Assembly (NCBI RefSeq): GCF_016908645.1
Contig: NZ_JAFBEH010000016.1
Location: 1-44,475, forward strand
Length of the DNA: 44,475 bases
Reading direction: 5' to 3'
Source of the DNA: Streptococcus loxodontisalivarius
GTDB taxonomy: Bacteria; Bacillota; Bacilli; Lactobacillales; Streptococcaceae
Shown here: piece by piece, positions 22,670-32,644 of the stretch
How the letters are laid out: each line of letters starts with the position of its first letter
Position numbering within the stretch: the stretch's first letter is position 1
Notes under the pieces: generated by a model
What the model was told of the DNA's origin: nothing
The model's database searches: none
The model's input: only the letters and a program-made list of their open reading frames with translations
Made by a program: the position numbers and the translations under genes

Positions 22670-23614
22670 ATGCCTATTAAACTTGACAAACAGTTACCCG
22701 CATTAGATATTTTACGTTCTGAAAATATCTTCATCATGGACGATACAAGAGCGCAGCAACAAGATATCAGACCAATGGAGGTTCTGATTTTGAACTTGAT
22801 GCCAACAAAAGAAGTAACCGAAAGTCAGCTATTGCGCCTTCTAGCTAATACGCCACTGCAGATTAATGTTGACTTCCTCTACATGGCTAGTCATGAGTCT
22901 AAAAACACACATGCCGAGCACATGAAGACCTTCTACAAGACCTTTGATGAGATTGAGAGCAAATACTATGACGGGCTTATTATCACTGGAGCACCCGTTG
23001 AAACCATGCCTTTTGAAGAGGTCGATTATTGGACAGAGCTGACGCAGGTCTTTGACTGGGCTAAAACCCATGTCTATTCGACCCTTCACCTTTGTTGGGG
23101 TGCGCAAGCAGGGCTTTACTATAAGTATGGTGTAGACAAGGTTAGGATGTCTGAAAAATTATCTGGCATCTACGAGCAAGTTGTCAATCAGCCTCTAAAT
23201 CCCATGATGAGAGGATTTGATGATGTCTTTGTCTCACCACATTCTCGCTACACAGACGTACCAGAGGATGTTTTACGTGAGAAGACTGATTTGGATATTT
23301 TGGCAACTGGAAAAGAAGTTGGCTTATCAATTCTAGCAAGTAAAGATCTGCGTGAGATCTATAGTTTTGGTCATCTTGAGTATGACAAAGATACGCTGGC
23401 TAAGGAATATGATCGAGATCAAAAGGCAGGCAAATGCCCGCTGATTCCTGCCAACTATTTCCCAGATGATGATGACAGTCAAGAACCTCAAATGCGTTGG
23501 AACTTGGCTGCGGCAACCTTCTTTAGCAACTGGATTAACTATGCTGTTTATCAAGAGACACCTTATCGACTTGAGGAGTTGGAGAACGATTTTTCATTCT
23601 ACGGCTACCTCTAA
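22670..23614 (+). CDS. metA: Homoserine O-acetyltransferase (MetA family)
   Basis: This 314-aa enzyme activates homoserine for methionine synthesis. It has the MetA nucleophile Cys142 ([10 protein letters not shown]), Lys47 (MPTKEVTE), His235 and Glu237 (GHLEYD). Residue 111 is Glu (GAPVETM). In this family Glu111 has been linked to acetyl-CoA use and Gly111 to succinyl-CoA, so acetylation is predicted although most annotations say O-succinyltransferase. Control is by two MET-boxes and possibly by a hairpin over the ribosome site. dnaD begins 14 bases after the stop, so the two may share a transcript. Downstream cysteine-transfer enzymes of the pathway are not in this window. Confidence 0.94.
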   Translation: MPIKLDKQLPALDILRSENIFIMDDTRAQQQDIRPMEVLILNLMPTKEVTESQLLRLLANTPLQINVDFLYMASHESKNTHAEHMKTFYKTFDEIESKYYDGLIITGAPVETMPFEEVDYWTELTQVFDWAKTHVYSTLHLCWGAQAGLYYKYGVDKVRMSEKLSGIYEQVVNQPLNPMMRGFDDVFVSPHSRYTDVPEDVLREKTDLDILATGKEVGLSILASKDLREIYSFGHLEYDKDTLAKEYDRDQKAGKCPLIPANYFPDDDDSQEPQMRWNLAAATFFSNWINYAVYQETPYRLEELENDFSFYGYL

Positions 23615-23628
23615 AGAGGTTTGACTTT

Positions 23629-24306
23629 ATGACTTATTTGGACAGTATTAAGTCAGGACATCTGGTTTTGCCAGGTAGCCTGCTTTTCAACTTTAAAGAT
23701 ATTTTCACATCTAGTGATGATTTTCTGATTTGGCAGTTTTTCTACCTGCAAAATACCAGTCAGTTGAGTGAAATGGCTCCTAGCAGTATTGCGGAAGCCT
23801 TGGGCAAAACGGTGACTGAGGTCAACCGTTCCATCTCTCGTTTGACAAATGCAGGGCTTCTAGCCATGAAAACCATTGAATTGGACGGCGATATCGAGGT
23901 CATTTTTGATGCCAGTCTGGCTCTTGAAAAGTTAGAAGAACTCCTGACACCGCAAGCAAGTCCGCAAGCAGCTCAGCCATCTAGCAATGACTTCAAGAGT
24001 CTGGTTGAAGATTTTGAAAGAGAACTAGGTCGCATGCTTAGTCCTTTTGAATTAGAAGATCTTCAAAAGACCATTCGTGAGGAACAGGCGGATCCTGACT
24101 TGATACGGGCGGCATTGAGAGAGGCAGTTTTCAATGGTAAGACCAATTGGAACTATATCAATGCCATCTTGCGTAACTGGCGCCGTGAAGGGATTACGAC
24201 CCTCAGACAGGTTGAGGAAAGACGTCGCCAAAGAGAAGAATCAAATCCGCAGAATGTGCAGGTTTCAGATGACTTCTTGTCTGCCATGGATCTTTGGAGT
24301 GACTAA
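23629..24306 (+). CDS. dnaD: DNA replication initiation protein DnaD
   Basis: This 225-aa protein helps load the replicative helicase with DnaB and DnaI in Firmicutes. The N-terminal part is a winged-helix oligomerisation domain (about 1-105, with SIAEALGKTVTEVNRSISRL as the recognition helix region). After a Gln/Pro/Ser linker comes the C-terminal DnaD domain (about 120-195), with the conserved YINAILRNWRREGI motif near 180-193. A short disordered acidic tail follows. Length is typical. It follows metA closely and ends at a strong terminator (24337-24387). Confidence 0.93.
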   Translation: MTYLDSIKSGHLVLPGSLLFNFKDIFTSSDDFLIWQFFYLQNTSQLSEMAPSSIAEALGKTVTEVNRSISRLTNAGLLAMKTIELDGDIEVIFDASLALEKLEELLTPQASPQAAQPSSNDFKSLVEDFERELGRMLSPFELEDLQKTIREEQADPDLIRAALREAVFNGKTNWNYINAILRNWRREGITTLRQVEERRRQREESNPQNVQVSDDFLSAMDLWSD

Positions 24307-24336
24307 GGGACAAGTTCTTGGTCAATAGATGTATAG

Positions 24337-24387
24337 AGAGGAGGAGACCAGATACTTGCCTTGTTGCCAGTGGTCGCCTCCTCTTTT
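24337..24387 (+). terminator. Strong terminator after dnaD
   Basis: AGAGGAGG (24337-24344) pairs with CCTCCTCT (24377-24384) and GACC (24346-24349) with GGTC (24372-24375) around a single mismatch. A 22-nt loop separates the arms and a short T-run follows. Confidence 0.8.
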
Positions 24388-24393
24388 GCTATA

Positions 24394-24402
24394 TGCTATA
24401 AT
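24394..24402 (+). promoter_or_regulatory. Extended -10 promoter for trmK
   Basis: TGCTATAAT (24394-24402) directly follows the dnaD terminator and lies about 70 bases before the trmK start. Confidence 0.6.
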
Positions 24403-24472
24403 AAATAAAGTACAATGATAAAGATGATAGCACGCAAAGTGCCAAAGTCTTAGAAGAATAGAAAGTAAGGAA

Positions 24473-25159
24473 ATGGAAACAGTTTTATCACAACGATTGC
24501 GCCAAGTGGCTGCCTATGTCCCACAAGGGGCAAAGCTTTTGGATGTAGGGTCAGACCATGCCTACCTACCAATCGCTCTACTGGAAGAAGGAAAAATTAG
24601 CTCTGCCATTGCAGGAGAAGTTGTCAAGGGTCCTTTTGAATCTGCCCAGAAAAATGTGGCAGCTTCAGGTTTTGAAGAAAAAATTGAAGTACGCTTGGCT
24701 AATGGCCTAGCTGCATTTGAACCAAGTGATCAAGTGACCGCTATCAGCATCTGTGGTATGGGTGGTCGCCTGATTGCGGATATTTTAGAGGCAGGCAAGG
24801 AAAAACTGACTTCGGTTGACCGTCTGATTTTGCAGCCCAACAATCGTGAAGACGACCTTCGTCGCTGGCTGGTGGCCAATGGCTTCGCTATTATTGCTGA
24901 AGAAATCATGACTGAAAATGGCAAATTCTATGAAATTCTTGTAGCAGAAGCAGGGCAGGCAGAATTGACAGCAGACCAAGAGCGATTCGGACCTTTTCTG
25001 ATGACGGACTTGTCAGACATTTTCCGTCTCAAATGGGAACGTGAGTGGAATAAATTGGACATCGCTCTAGCCCAAGTTCCCCTCTCAAATGAAGAAAGTC
25101 GCTCTGCTCTTATCCAAAAAATGGAAAAAATCAAGGAGGTTTTGGCAAATGAAAGCTAG
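24473..25159 (+). CDS. trmK: tRNA (adenine-22-N1)-methyltransferase
   Basis: This 228-aa SAM-dependent enzyme methylates A22 in tRNA-Ser and tRNA-Tyr of Gram-positive bacteria. The SAM-binding motif [13 protein letters not shown] is at residues 22-34. CGMGGRLI (about 95-102) and LQPNNRE (about 122-128) are the further conserved family blocks, the latter near the catalytic site. The C-terminal coiled-coil-like helical tail (about 165-228) is characteristic of TrmK. The Nif3-like gene begins inside its end (11-base overlap), the normal arrangement in Firmicutes. Confidence 0.93.
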   Translation: METVLSQRLRQVAAYVPQGAKLLDVGSDHAYLPIALLEEGKISSAIAGEVVKGPFESAQKNVAASGFEEKIEVRLANGLAAFEPSDQVTAISICGMGGRLIADILEAGKEKLTSVDRLILQPNNREDDLRRWLVANGFAIIAEEIMTENGKFYEILVAEAGQAELTADQERFGPFLMTDLSDIFRLKWEREWNKLDIALAQVPLSNEESRSALIQKMEKIKEVLANES

Positions 25160-25937
25160 TCAGGTCATCCAACGCTATGAGCAATATTGCCCGCAGGAGC
25201 TGTCTATGGAAGGTGATATCTCTGGACTTCAGGTCGGAAGTTTGGATAAGGATGTCAAAAAGGTCATGATTAGTCTGGACATCCGTGAAAATACGGTCGC
25301 TGAGGCAATCGAAAAAGGCGTGGATTTGATTATTGTTAAACACGCGCCGATTTTTAGACCATTGAAAAATCTCGTCAGCAGTCCACAAAATGATATCCTG
25401 CTCAAGTTAGTGAAAAATGATATTGCCGTCTATGTCAGCCATACCAATATTGATGTTGTGCCTGATGGTCTTAATGATTGGTTCTGTCAACTGCTTGACA
25501 TTGAAGAACCTGACTATCTCACTCAGACTCAAGATGGTTACGGAATTGGACGAGTTGGCTCTATCAAGGAGCAGACTTTGGAAGATTTTGCCCTCAAGGT
25601 TAAAGACGTTTTTAGCTTGGATGCTGTGCGATTGGTTCGTTATGATGGTGACAATCCTACCGTAAATCGTGTTGCTATCTGTGGTGGCTCAGGTCAAGGT
25701 TTCTATCAGGATGCTCTTGCTAAAGGCGCTCAGGTTTTTGTGACTGGGGATATTTATTACCACACAGGGCAGGAGATGATTACCAACGGTCTTTTGGCCA
25801 TTGATCCAGGGCATCATATCGAGGCGCTCTTTATCAGTAAGCTCCTTGAAAAATTTGAGACTTGGAAGGCTGAAGAGGGCTGGGAGCTTGATTTTCTAGC
25901 TAGTCAGGCCTCAACCAACCCCTTTTCACACCTGTAA
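25149..25937 (+). CDS. Nif3-like dinuclear-metal protein (YqfO/GCH1-type-like)
   Basis: This 262-aa protein belongs to the Nif3/YbgI family, a ring-forming metal protein of uncertain activity. The start is ATG 25149, with AAGGAGG at 25133-25139; a longer frame opens at 25089 but has no ribosome site. Metal-ligand blocks are KHAPIFRP (His65), SHTNID (about 97-102) and, near the end, [16 protein letters not shown] with His and Glu ligands. The usual HH pair in the first block is Lys64-His65, which I believe is common in streptococcal members. It is translationally coupled to trmK by an 11-base overlap. It lacks the inserted PII-like domain of longer homologues. Confidence 0.9.
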   Translation: MKASQVIQRYEQYCPQELSMEGDISGLQVGSLDKDVKKVMISLDIRENTVAEAIEKGVDLIIVKHAPIFRPLKNLVSSPQNDILLKLVKNDIAVYVSHTNIDVVPDGLNDWFCQLLDIEEPDYLTQTQDGYGIGRVGSIKEQTLEDFALKVKDVFSLDAVRLVRYDGDNPTVNRVAICGGSGQGFYQDALAKGAQVFVTGDIYYHTGQEMITNGLLAIDPGHHIEALFISKLLEKFETWKAEEGWELDFLASQASTNPFSHL

Positions 25938-25949
25938 GGAGGTTAGGGT

Positions 25950-26771
25950 ATGGAGTGGTTAACGTCTCAAAATCCCGTTCTCCTAGCCTTCTTGGCTGGT
26001 CTCTTTACCTGGGCCTGTACGGCACTTGGCGCAGCGATTGTCTTCTTTTTCAAGAGGATTAGCCGTAGACTTCTTGATACCATGATGGGCTTTGCGGCTG
26101 GTGTTATGATTGCGGCTTCATTCTGGTCGCTCCTAGCTCCCGCCATTGAATATGCAGAAGCTGATTATGGAAGTTTGGCTTGGTTGCCAGTAGCCATTGG
26201 TTTTCTAGTTGGGGGATTTAGCCTGCGCTTAATAGATGCTATCGTACCTCATCTCCATCTGGGAAAGAATAAATCAGAAGCAGAAGGCTTGCATCCAAAG
26301 AGTCTCTCTAAAACCATGTTGCTCTTTTTAGCAATTACTATTCATAATTTTCCGGAAGGTCTGGCAGTTGGTGTGACATTTGGAGCGCTAGCTAGTTCAG
26401 GGCATTCGAGTTCATCAGCACTTGTTGCAGCGCTAGGCTTAGCTATTGGGATTGGTCTGCAAAATATTCCAGAAGGTGCTGCCCTTTCCATTCCCATCCG
26501 AGCAGAAGGCAAGTCTCGTAAATCTGCCTTTTTCTGGGGAGCGATGTCAGCGATTGTTGAGCCGATTGGAGCAGTACTTGGAGCAGCCTTGGTTATGTGG
26601 ATGCTAGCAATCATCCCTTATGCTCTAGCCTTTGCAGCAGGTGCTATGATTTTCGTTGTGGTGGAAGAGTTGATTCCTGAATCACAAACAAACGGTAATA
26701 CAGATATTGCGACCATGGGCTTGATGATTGGATTCGTCATCATGATGGTCATGGACGTGGCACTTGGTTAG
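25950..26771 (+). CDS. ZIP-family divalent metal transporter
   Basis: This 273-aa protein has about eight membrane helices. The ZIP metal-binding motifs are HNFPEGLAVG (helix 4) and QNIPEGAALS (helix 5), which form the binuclear transport site. An EELIPES motif lies in a later helix. The cytoplasmic loop after helix 3 contains HLHLGKNKSE, a small histidine cluster typical of ZIP loops. It resembles the bacterial ZupT/GufA group, so zinc, with possible iron or manganese, is the likely cargo. AAGGAGG precedes the start, 12 bases after the Nif3-like gene. No AdcR-type site was noticed upstream. Confidence 0.9.
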   Translation: MEWLTSQNPVLLAFLAGLFTWACTALGAAIVFFFKRISRRLLDTMMGFAAGVMIAASFWSLLAPAIEYAEADYGSLAWLPVAIGFLVGGFSLRLIDAIVPHLHLGKNKSEAEGLHPKSLSKTMLLFLAITIHNFPEGLAVGVTFGALASSGHSSSSALVAALGLAIGIGLQNIPEGAALSIPIRAEGKSRKSAFFWGAMSAIVEPIGAVLGAALVMWMLAIIPYALAFAAGAMIFVVVEELIPESQTNGNTDIATMGLMIGFVIMMVMDVALG

Positions 26772-26871
26772 AGAAGTTTATAGACATTCAGTTTGACAAA
26801 TAAGGCAAGAGAAAGAGTGTGGGAGAAAAGTCCTGTACTTCTTTCTTTTTATCATAAAGAAGGGAAAAATC

Positions 26872-27963
26872 ATGAAAGTAGCAATTATTGGTGGTGGCAT
26901 TGTCGGTGCGACAGCTGCCTACTATCTCTCAAAAGAAAATGATCTTGATGTAACTGTTTTTGATAGTGGTCATGGTCAGGCGACCAAAGCGGCAGCTGGT
27001 ATTATCAGTCCTTGGTTTTCTAAGCGTAGAAATAAGGCTTGGTATCGTATGGCAAGACTGGGAGCTGATTTTTACCAGACCTTGGTAGCTGATTTGAAAG
27101 CAGACGGTTTTGATACCTCTTTCTATCAGCAGTCGGGTATTTACCTACTTAAAAAGAAGGAGAAAAGTTTAAAAGACTTGCTTGAGTTAGCTCAAGAACG
27201 CCGTCAAGAATCACCCTTGATTGGTGATTTGGAATTGGTTGCCTTAGAAGAAGCTAAAAAGACTTTTCCAGACTTGCAGGGTTTTGATCAAGCGATTTTT
27301 GCTAGCGGTGCTGCCCGAGTCGAAGGAGCAGAGCTGACACAGACTCTCCTATCTGCGGCAGCATGCCCTGTTATTGAAAAGGTTGTTAAGCTAGAGCTTG
27401 TTGACGGTGCTTACTTGATTGATAATCAGGTCTTTGATAAGGTCATTCTTGCGACTGGTGCCTGGTTACCTCAGATGTTGAGTCCTTTAGGCTATAAGGT
27501 GGATGTTCGTCCGCAAAAAGGTCAATTGACAGATTATTTCTTTGACGATTTAGAAACTTCAGACTATCCAGTTCTTATGCCAGAGGGCGAGTTGGATATT
27601 ATTCCTTTTACAGCTGGTAAAATCTCTGTAGGGGCTAGTCATGAGAATGACAAAGGTTATGACTTGACTCTTGATGATGCGATTTTAAGTGGATTAGAAG
27701 TAGAAGCGCAAGCCTTTTTCCCTAAAATAAGCGAAGCTAATCGCAAACAACACCGTGTGGGAACAAGAGCTTACACCAGTGACTTTTCACCCTTCTATGG
27801 TCAAGTTCCAGACCTGTCAGGAGTCTTTGCAGCAAGTGGACTAGGCTCATCAGGTCTGACGACAGGTCCCTTAATTGGTCATAATCTGGTTGGACTTTTA
27901 CTGGGAAAAGAAACGAGCTTGGAGACTAGCGATTATCCAATTGAAAATTATATTGAAAAATAG
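26872..27963 (+). CDS. FAD-dependent amino-acid oxidase/dehydrogenase (DadA/glycine-oxidase-like)
   Basis: This 363-aa flavoprotein is of the DAO family. The N-terminal dinucleotide fold is VAIIGGGIVGATAAYYLS (about 3-20), followed by AAGIISPW (about 42-49), the flavin-contact loop after helix 2. The C-terminal GLGSSGLTTGPLIGHNL (about 324-340) closes the FAD site. The family oxidises D-amino acids, glycine or sarcosine. No substrate-specific motif is decisive and no thiamine genes are adjacent, so the substrate is open. It is a stand-alone gene with a GAAGGG ribosome site. Confidence 0.85.
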   Translation: MKVAIIGGGIVGATAAYYLSKENDLDVTVFDSGHGQATKAAAGIISPWFSKRRNKAWYRMARLGADFYQTLVADLKADGFDTSFYQQSGIYLLKKKEKSLKDLLELAQERRQESPLIGDLELVALEEAKKTFPDLQGFDQAIFASGAARVEGAELTQTLLSAAACPVIEKVVKLELVDGAYLIDNQVFDKVILATGAWLPQMLSPLGYKVDVRPQKGQLTDYFFDDLETSDYPVLMPEGELDIIPFTAGKISVGASHENDKGYDLTLDDAILSGLEVEAQAFFPKISEANRKQHRVGTRAYTSDFSPFYGQVPDLSGVFAASGLGSSGLTTGPLIGHNLVGLLLGKETSLETSDYPIENYIEK

Positions 27964-28048
27964 TCTTATTTTTCGCAAATCTTCTCATTTAATGGTAAAA
28001 TAAGTGTAATGTATTTTAAATACAAATTTAATAAATGGAGAAGAAAAA

Positions 28049-29428
28049 GTGAAAAAGAGATACCTTGCTTTTTTAGTTGTCGTTTTAACAGCTTGTGGAA
28101 CGCTTTTTGGTCACTCGGTTTATGCAGCCAGTCCAGTTAGTGTTGAACAAACAAGCATCCAGATAGATAGTTACGAGTTCGGTCCTGCTATCAGCAAAAT
28201 CGTTCTGAAGTTGGATCAGAAGGTGACACCAGCCGTCGTCCACTCACAAACCAGTGTCACAACCGCAGGAGTGACTCGACAGGTAACAAATTCTTATGTT
28301 TCTGATGCGACTGGTCACGTTGTTTATCTAGAAGATAGTCAGTATGTCACCTTGGAATTGGCAGTTAGTTACAACCCTTCGGAAACAACTCAAAATGCTC
28401 AACCATTTACCTTTGATTTAAATCTTTGGCGTAATGTTTGGGTGTCAAGTTACCAAGTTGATGTTACAGATCTTTCAGTAGTTGCTGAGGGTGACAGTGA
28501 GTCACAAATGGTGGCTAGCTCACAAGATGCACTACCTAACAAGATTGTTCCAGTCTTGGATACCTTCTCAGAAAAAGGTAGTGTTGCTAATCTTCAATAT
28601 GCAGCTTATCAAGCACCAGATAGCGGTCAATCACGTCCTTTGATTGTTTGGTTGCACGGTGTTGGTGAGGTCGGTACAGATATTAGCATGCCCCTCTTGT
28701 CAAATGAGGTTGTCGCTTTGACTCAGGATCAAGTCCAAAGTCATTTCTCTACCTTTGGTACTCAAACGGGTGCAGATGTGCTTGTCTTACAATCTCCTCA
28801 AGCTTGGTCAGCAAGTTCTGCTTCATCAGTAAAAGCGGCAATTGATAGTTATCTTGCCAACCATCCATCAGTTGATTCAGACCGAATCTATCTTGTAGGT
28901 GCTTCAAACGGTGCAGGTATGGTATTGAATATGGGAGTGACTTATCCAAATTACTTTGCAGCCCTAGTTCCGATTGCTTCAGGCTATTCTTACCAAAATA
29001 CTTCAACTGAAGGTCAAGAGTCATACAGTCTAGATGCAACAACAGCTGCTGCACTTAAGGATCAACCAATGTGGATGATTCATGCAAGAACAGATACAAC
29101 TTATCCAGTTGACACAACTATTTTGCCATTCTACAAGGCCTTGCTTCAATCAGGAGCAAGCAACAAGTGGTTGTCTTACTTCGAAACAGTAACAGGAAGC
29201 GACTTCGGTGTAGAATACAATGGTCACTGGTCATGGATTTACTTCTTTAACGGACAAGTAACAGGTGTTCAAAATACAGATAACGCTAAGAATTCTGAAG
29301 GTCTCTACGGTATGGTTGCGACAGATGCAACACATGGTGGAGATGCGCAAGCAAGTTCACACGGCATGAATTTCAGCAATATCTTTGACTGGATGAGTGC
29401 TCAAAGCCTTACTTCTAGAGCTCAATAA
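28049..29428 (+). CDS. Secreted alpha/beta-hydrolase (PHB-depolymerase/esterase-like)
   Basis: This 459-aa exported protein starts with GTG. The N-terminal signal has two possible processing sites: a lipobox LTAC with Cys16, and a signal-peptidase I site VYA-AS at 27-28. An Ig-like beta domain (about 30-145) precedes the hydrolase domain (about 180-455). The oxyanion loop is WLHGVGE (201-207), the nucleophile is Ser286 in VGASNGAG, and late His candidates lie in THGGDAQASSH. The Ig-plus-esterase layout is known from secreted feruloyl or acetyl esterases. A role in releasing ester-linked dietary acids would fit the HcrAB-like reductase in this window, but that link is speculative. Confidence 0.82.
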   Translation: MKKRYLAFLVVVLTACGTLFGHSVYAASPVSVEQTSIQIDSYEFGPAISKIVLKLDQKVTPAVVHSQTSVTTAGVTRQVTNSYVSDATGHVVYLEDSQYVTLELAVSYNPSETTQNAQPFTFDLNLWRNVWVSSYQVDVTDLSVVAEGDSESQMVASSQDALPNKIVPVLDTFSEKGSVANLQYAAYQAPDSGQSRPLIVWLHGVGEVGTDISMPLLSNEVVALTQDQVQSHFSTFGTQTGADVLVLQSPQAWSASSASSVKAAIDSYLANHPSVDSDRIYLVGASNGAGMVLNMGVTYPNYFAALVPIASGYSYQNTSTEGQESYSLDATTAAALKDQPMWMIHARTDTTYPVDTTILPFYKALLQSGASNKWLSYFETVTGSDFGVEYNGHWSWIYFFNGQVTGVQNTDNAKNSEGLYGMVATDATHGGDAQASSHGMNFSNIFDWMSAQSLTSRAQ

Positions 29429-29436
29429 AATGAAAA

Positions 29437-29475
29437 ATCACTTCTTTGATTCCTAATTCAAAGGGTGAATTTTTT
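29437..29475 (+). terminator. Terminator of the esterase gene
   Basis: TCAC..CTTTGA (29438-29449) pairs with TCAAAG.GTGA (29458-29468) and is followed by a run of T residues. Confidence 0.75.
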
Positions 29476-29561
29476 GCTTATCTGAAAAAGTTGAAAAATT
29501 TTTAGAAAGCTTAATGACGGGCAAAACACCACTATTGCAAGAGATTTAGGGCTTTTAAATA

Positions 29562-29590
29562 GTGACAAGGTTTTCAAAAAATGGTAAACT
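29562..29590 (+). promoter_or_regulatory. Promoter of rmlACB
   Basis: GTGACA (29562-29567) and TAAACT (29585-29590) are 17 bases apart, 32 bases before the rmlA start. Confidence 0.65.
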
Positions 29591-29622
29591 ATTAATGATT
29601 AAATTATAGAGGAGACCCTACT

Positions 29623-30492
29623 ATGAAAGGTATTATTCTAGCAGGTGGTTCAGGAACACGTTTGTATCCTTTGACACGTGCAGCATCAAAACAATTGATG
29701 CCTATCTATGATAAACCAATGATTTACTATCCCCTATCAACACTGATGTTGGCAGGTATTAAAGACATTTTGATCATCTCTACTCCACAAGACCTTCCTC
29801 GTTTCGAGGATCTTCTAGGTGATGGATCTGAATTTGGTATTTCATTGTCATATGCAGAGCAACCAAGTCCAGATGGATTGGCACAAGCCTTCATTATCGG
29901 TGAAGAATTCATCGGTGATGACAGCGTAGCCCTTATCCTTGGAGACAATATCTATCACGGTGCTGGTCTTTCAGCAATGTTGCAACGTGCCGAAAGTAAA
30001 GACAAGGGTGCAACTGTATTCGGATATCAAGTTAAGGACCCAGAACGTTTTGGTGTTGTTGAATTTGATGAAAACATGAACGCTATCTCTATCGAAGAAA
30101 AGCCAGAATCTCCAAAATCAAACTATGCAGTAACTGGTCTTTACTTCTACGACAACGATGTTGTTGAGATTGCTAAAAACATCAAACCATCACCTCGTGG
30201 TGAACTTGAAATCACTGATGTTAACAAGGCTTACCTTGAACGTGGCGACCTTTCAGTTGAATTGATGGGACGTGGCTTTGCATGGCTCGATACTGGTACG
30301 CACGAAAGTCTTCTTGAGGCTGCTCAGTACATCGAGACGGTTCAACGTTTGCAAAATGTACAAGTGGCTAACCTTGAAGAAATTGCTTACCGCATGGGTT
30401 ATATCACTCGTGAACAAGTCCTTGAGTTGGCACAACCACTTAAGAAAAATGAATACGGACAATACTTGCTCCGTTTGATTGGAGAAGCTTAA
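29623..30492 (+). CDS. rmlA: Glucose-1-phosphate thymidylyltransferase
   Basis: This 289-aa enzyme makes dTDP-glucose, the first step of dTDP-L-rhamnose synthesis. Its nucleotidyltransferase signature is [11 protein letters not shown] (8-18). [17 protein letters not shown] is the substrate loop and [10 protein letters not shown] (about 104-113) the metal site; [20 protein letters not shown] is also conserved. RmlA is feedback-inhibited by dTDP-rhamnose in characterised homologues. The stop codon overlaps the rmlC start by one base (TAATG). Codon use is that of a strongly expressed gene, consistent with demand for rhamnose-containing wall polysaccharide. Confidence 0.96.
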   Translation: MKGIILAGGSGTRLYPLTRAASKQLMPIYDKPMIYYPLSTLMLAGIKDILIISTPQDLPRFEDLLGDGSEFGISLSYAEQPSPDGLAQAFIIGEEFIGDDSVALILGDNIYHGAGLSAMLQRAESKDKGATVFGYQVKDPERFGVVEFDENMNAISIEEKPESPKSNYAVTGLYFYDNDVVEIAKNIKPSPRGELEITDVNKAYLERGDLSVELMGRGFAWLDTGTHESLLEAAQYIETVQRLQNVQVANLEEIAYRMGYITREQVLELAQPLKKNEYGQYLLRLIGEA

Positions 30493-31085
30493 TGACTGAA
30501 CAATTTTTTGATAAAGAATTAGCTTGTCGCCCAGTTGAAGCTATTCCTGGACTTTTGGAATTTGACATTCCTGTTCGTGGGGACAACCGTGGCTGGTTTA
30601 AAGAGAATTTCCAAAAGGAAAAAATGGTACCGCTTGGTTTCCCAGAAAGCTTCTTTGCAGAAGGAAAATTGCAAAACAATGTTTCTTTCTCACGTAAGAA
30701 CGTTCTTCGAGGGCTTCATGCTGAGCCATGGGATAAGTACATCTCAGTAGCAGATGAAGGTAAGGTTCTCGGTTCTTGGGTTGACCTCCGTGAAGGAGAA
30801 ACCTTTGGTAATGTTTACCAAACAGTTATCGACGCTTCAAAAGGTATCTTCGTACCACGTGGCGTTGCCAATGGTTTCCAAGTGCTTTCAGACAAAGTAG
30901 CATATAGCTATCTCGTTAACGATTACTGGGCACTTGAACTCAAACCAAAATATGCCTTTGTAAACTATGCAGATCAAACTCTAGGCATCAAGTGGGAAAA
31001 CCTCGAAGAAGCAGAAGTCTCAGAAGCAGACAAAAATCACCCACTCCTCAAAGACGTTAAACCTTTGAAAAAAGAAGATTTGTAA
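30492..31085 (+). CDS. rmlC: dTDP-4-dehydrorhamnose 3,5-epimerase
   Basis: This 197-aa cupin-fold enzyme performs the third step of dTDP-rhamnose synthesis. The catalytic His lies in LRGLHAEPWDKY (about 74-85) and the catalytic Tyr in YLVNDYW. The FVPRGVANGF strand near 117-126 forms the barrel core. This is the streptococcal type, diverging from the enteric RmlC mainly at the N-terminus (PVEAIPGLLEFDIPVRGDNRG). It overlaps rmlA by one base and is therefore coupled to it. Confidence 0.95.
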   Translation: MTEQFFDKELACRPVEAIPGLLEFDIPVRGDNRGWFKENFQKEKMVPLGFPESFFAEGKLQNNVSFSRKNVLRGLHAEPWDKYISVADEGKVLGSWVDLREGETFGNVYQTVIDASKGIFVPRGVANGFQVLSDKVAYSYLVNDYWALELKPKYAFVNYADQTLGIKWENLEEAEVSEADKNHPLLKDVKPLKKEDL

Positions 31086-31109
31086 GAGGCGAGCAGAGCT
31101 AGCATTATC

Positions 31110-32208
<1,099 letters not shown>

Positions 32209-32216
32209 TAAAAGAA

Positions 32217-32262
32217 AACCCTTGATATATCAACGTTTGGTTGAACATCAAGGGTTATTTTT
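32217..32262 (+). terminator. Terminator of rmlACB
   Basis: AACCCTTGAT (32217-32226) pairs with ATCAAGGGTT (32247-32256), with an inner TCAAC/GTTGA extension, followed by ATTTTT. Confidence 0.9.
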
Positions 32263-32365
32263 GTATAGAAGAGACAAATAAGAGGTAAAGTTGCAAACTG
32301 TATAGTGGGATTAGAAATAATGTCAAGCGATATTTGTATGGTAGAGATGTGTCTGGAATATAGAA

Positions 32366-32396
32366 AAAGAGGTTGGAGTTTTCTCCAAACCTCTTT
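32366..32396 (-). terminator. Terminator of the 63-aa protein gene
   Basis: AAAGAGGTTGGAG (32366-32378) pairs with CTCCAAACCTCTTT (32383-32396), with one bulged base and a 4-nt loop, just beyond the stop codon at 32402. Confidence 0.75.
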
Positions 32397-32401
32397 AATC
32401 A

Positions 32402-32593
32402 TTATTTACCGAAAAGGCCTTTGATTTTGTTAAGGGCACCATCAACGCCGCCAGCACCTTCTACAAGTGATTTAGCTTGTTCGAAGTATTCACCGAGTTG
32501 GTCTTTGTTGTCGTTGATGAATTTTTGTGCTGCTGAGAAGTCTTTTTTCTCGATAAGTTCTTTAACTTGATTAAGTAGTTCTTGTGGATTCAT
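32402..32593 (-). CDS. Small conserved helical protein, 63 aa
   Basis: The protein is short and amphipathic: MNPQELLNQVKELIEKKDFS in the first half, then helices and a glycine-containing tail ending in KIKGLFGK. It has no signal peptide or membrane segment. AAAGAGGTT lies 6-7 bases before the ATG, and a dedicated terminator follows, so it is a real single-gene unit. I recognise no named family. The Gln/Lys/Glu helices and the C-terminal glycine-rich stretch (VEGAGGVDG) resemble small streptococcal proteins of unknown role. Cytoplasmic location is likely. Confidence 0.75.
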   Translation of the reverse strand: MNPQELLNQVKELIEKKDFSAAQKFINDNKDQLGEYFEQAKSLVEGAGGVDGALNKIKGLFGK

Positions 32594-32644
32594 GTTGTAA
32601 CCTCTTTTTATTGTGATAATTTATTAAAACATAATTCTGATAAA

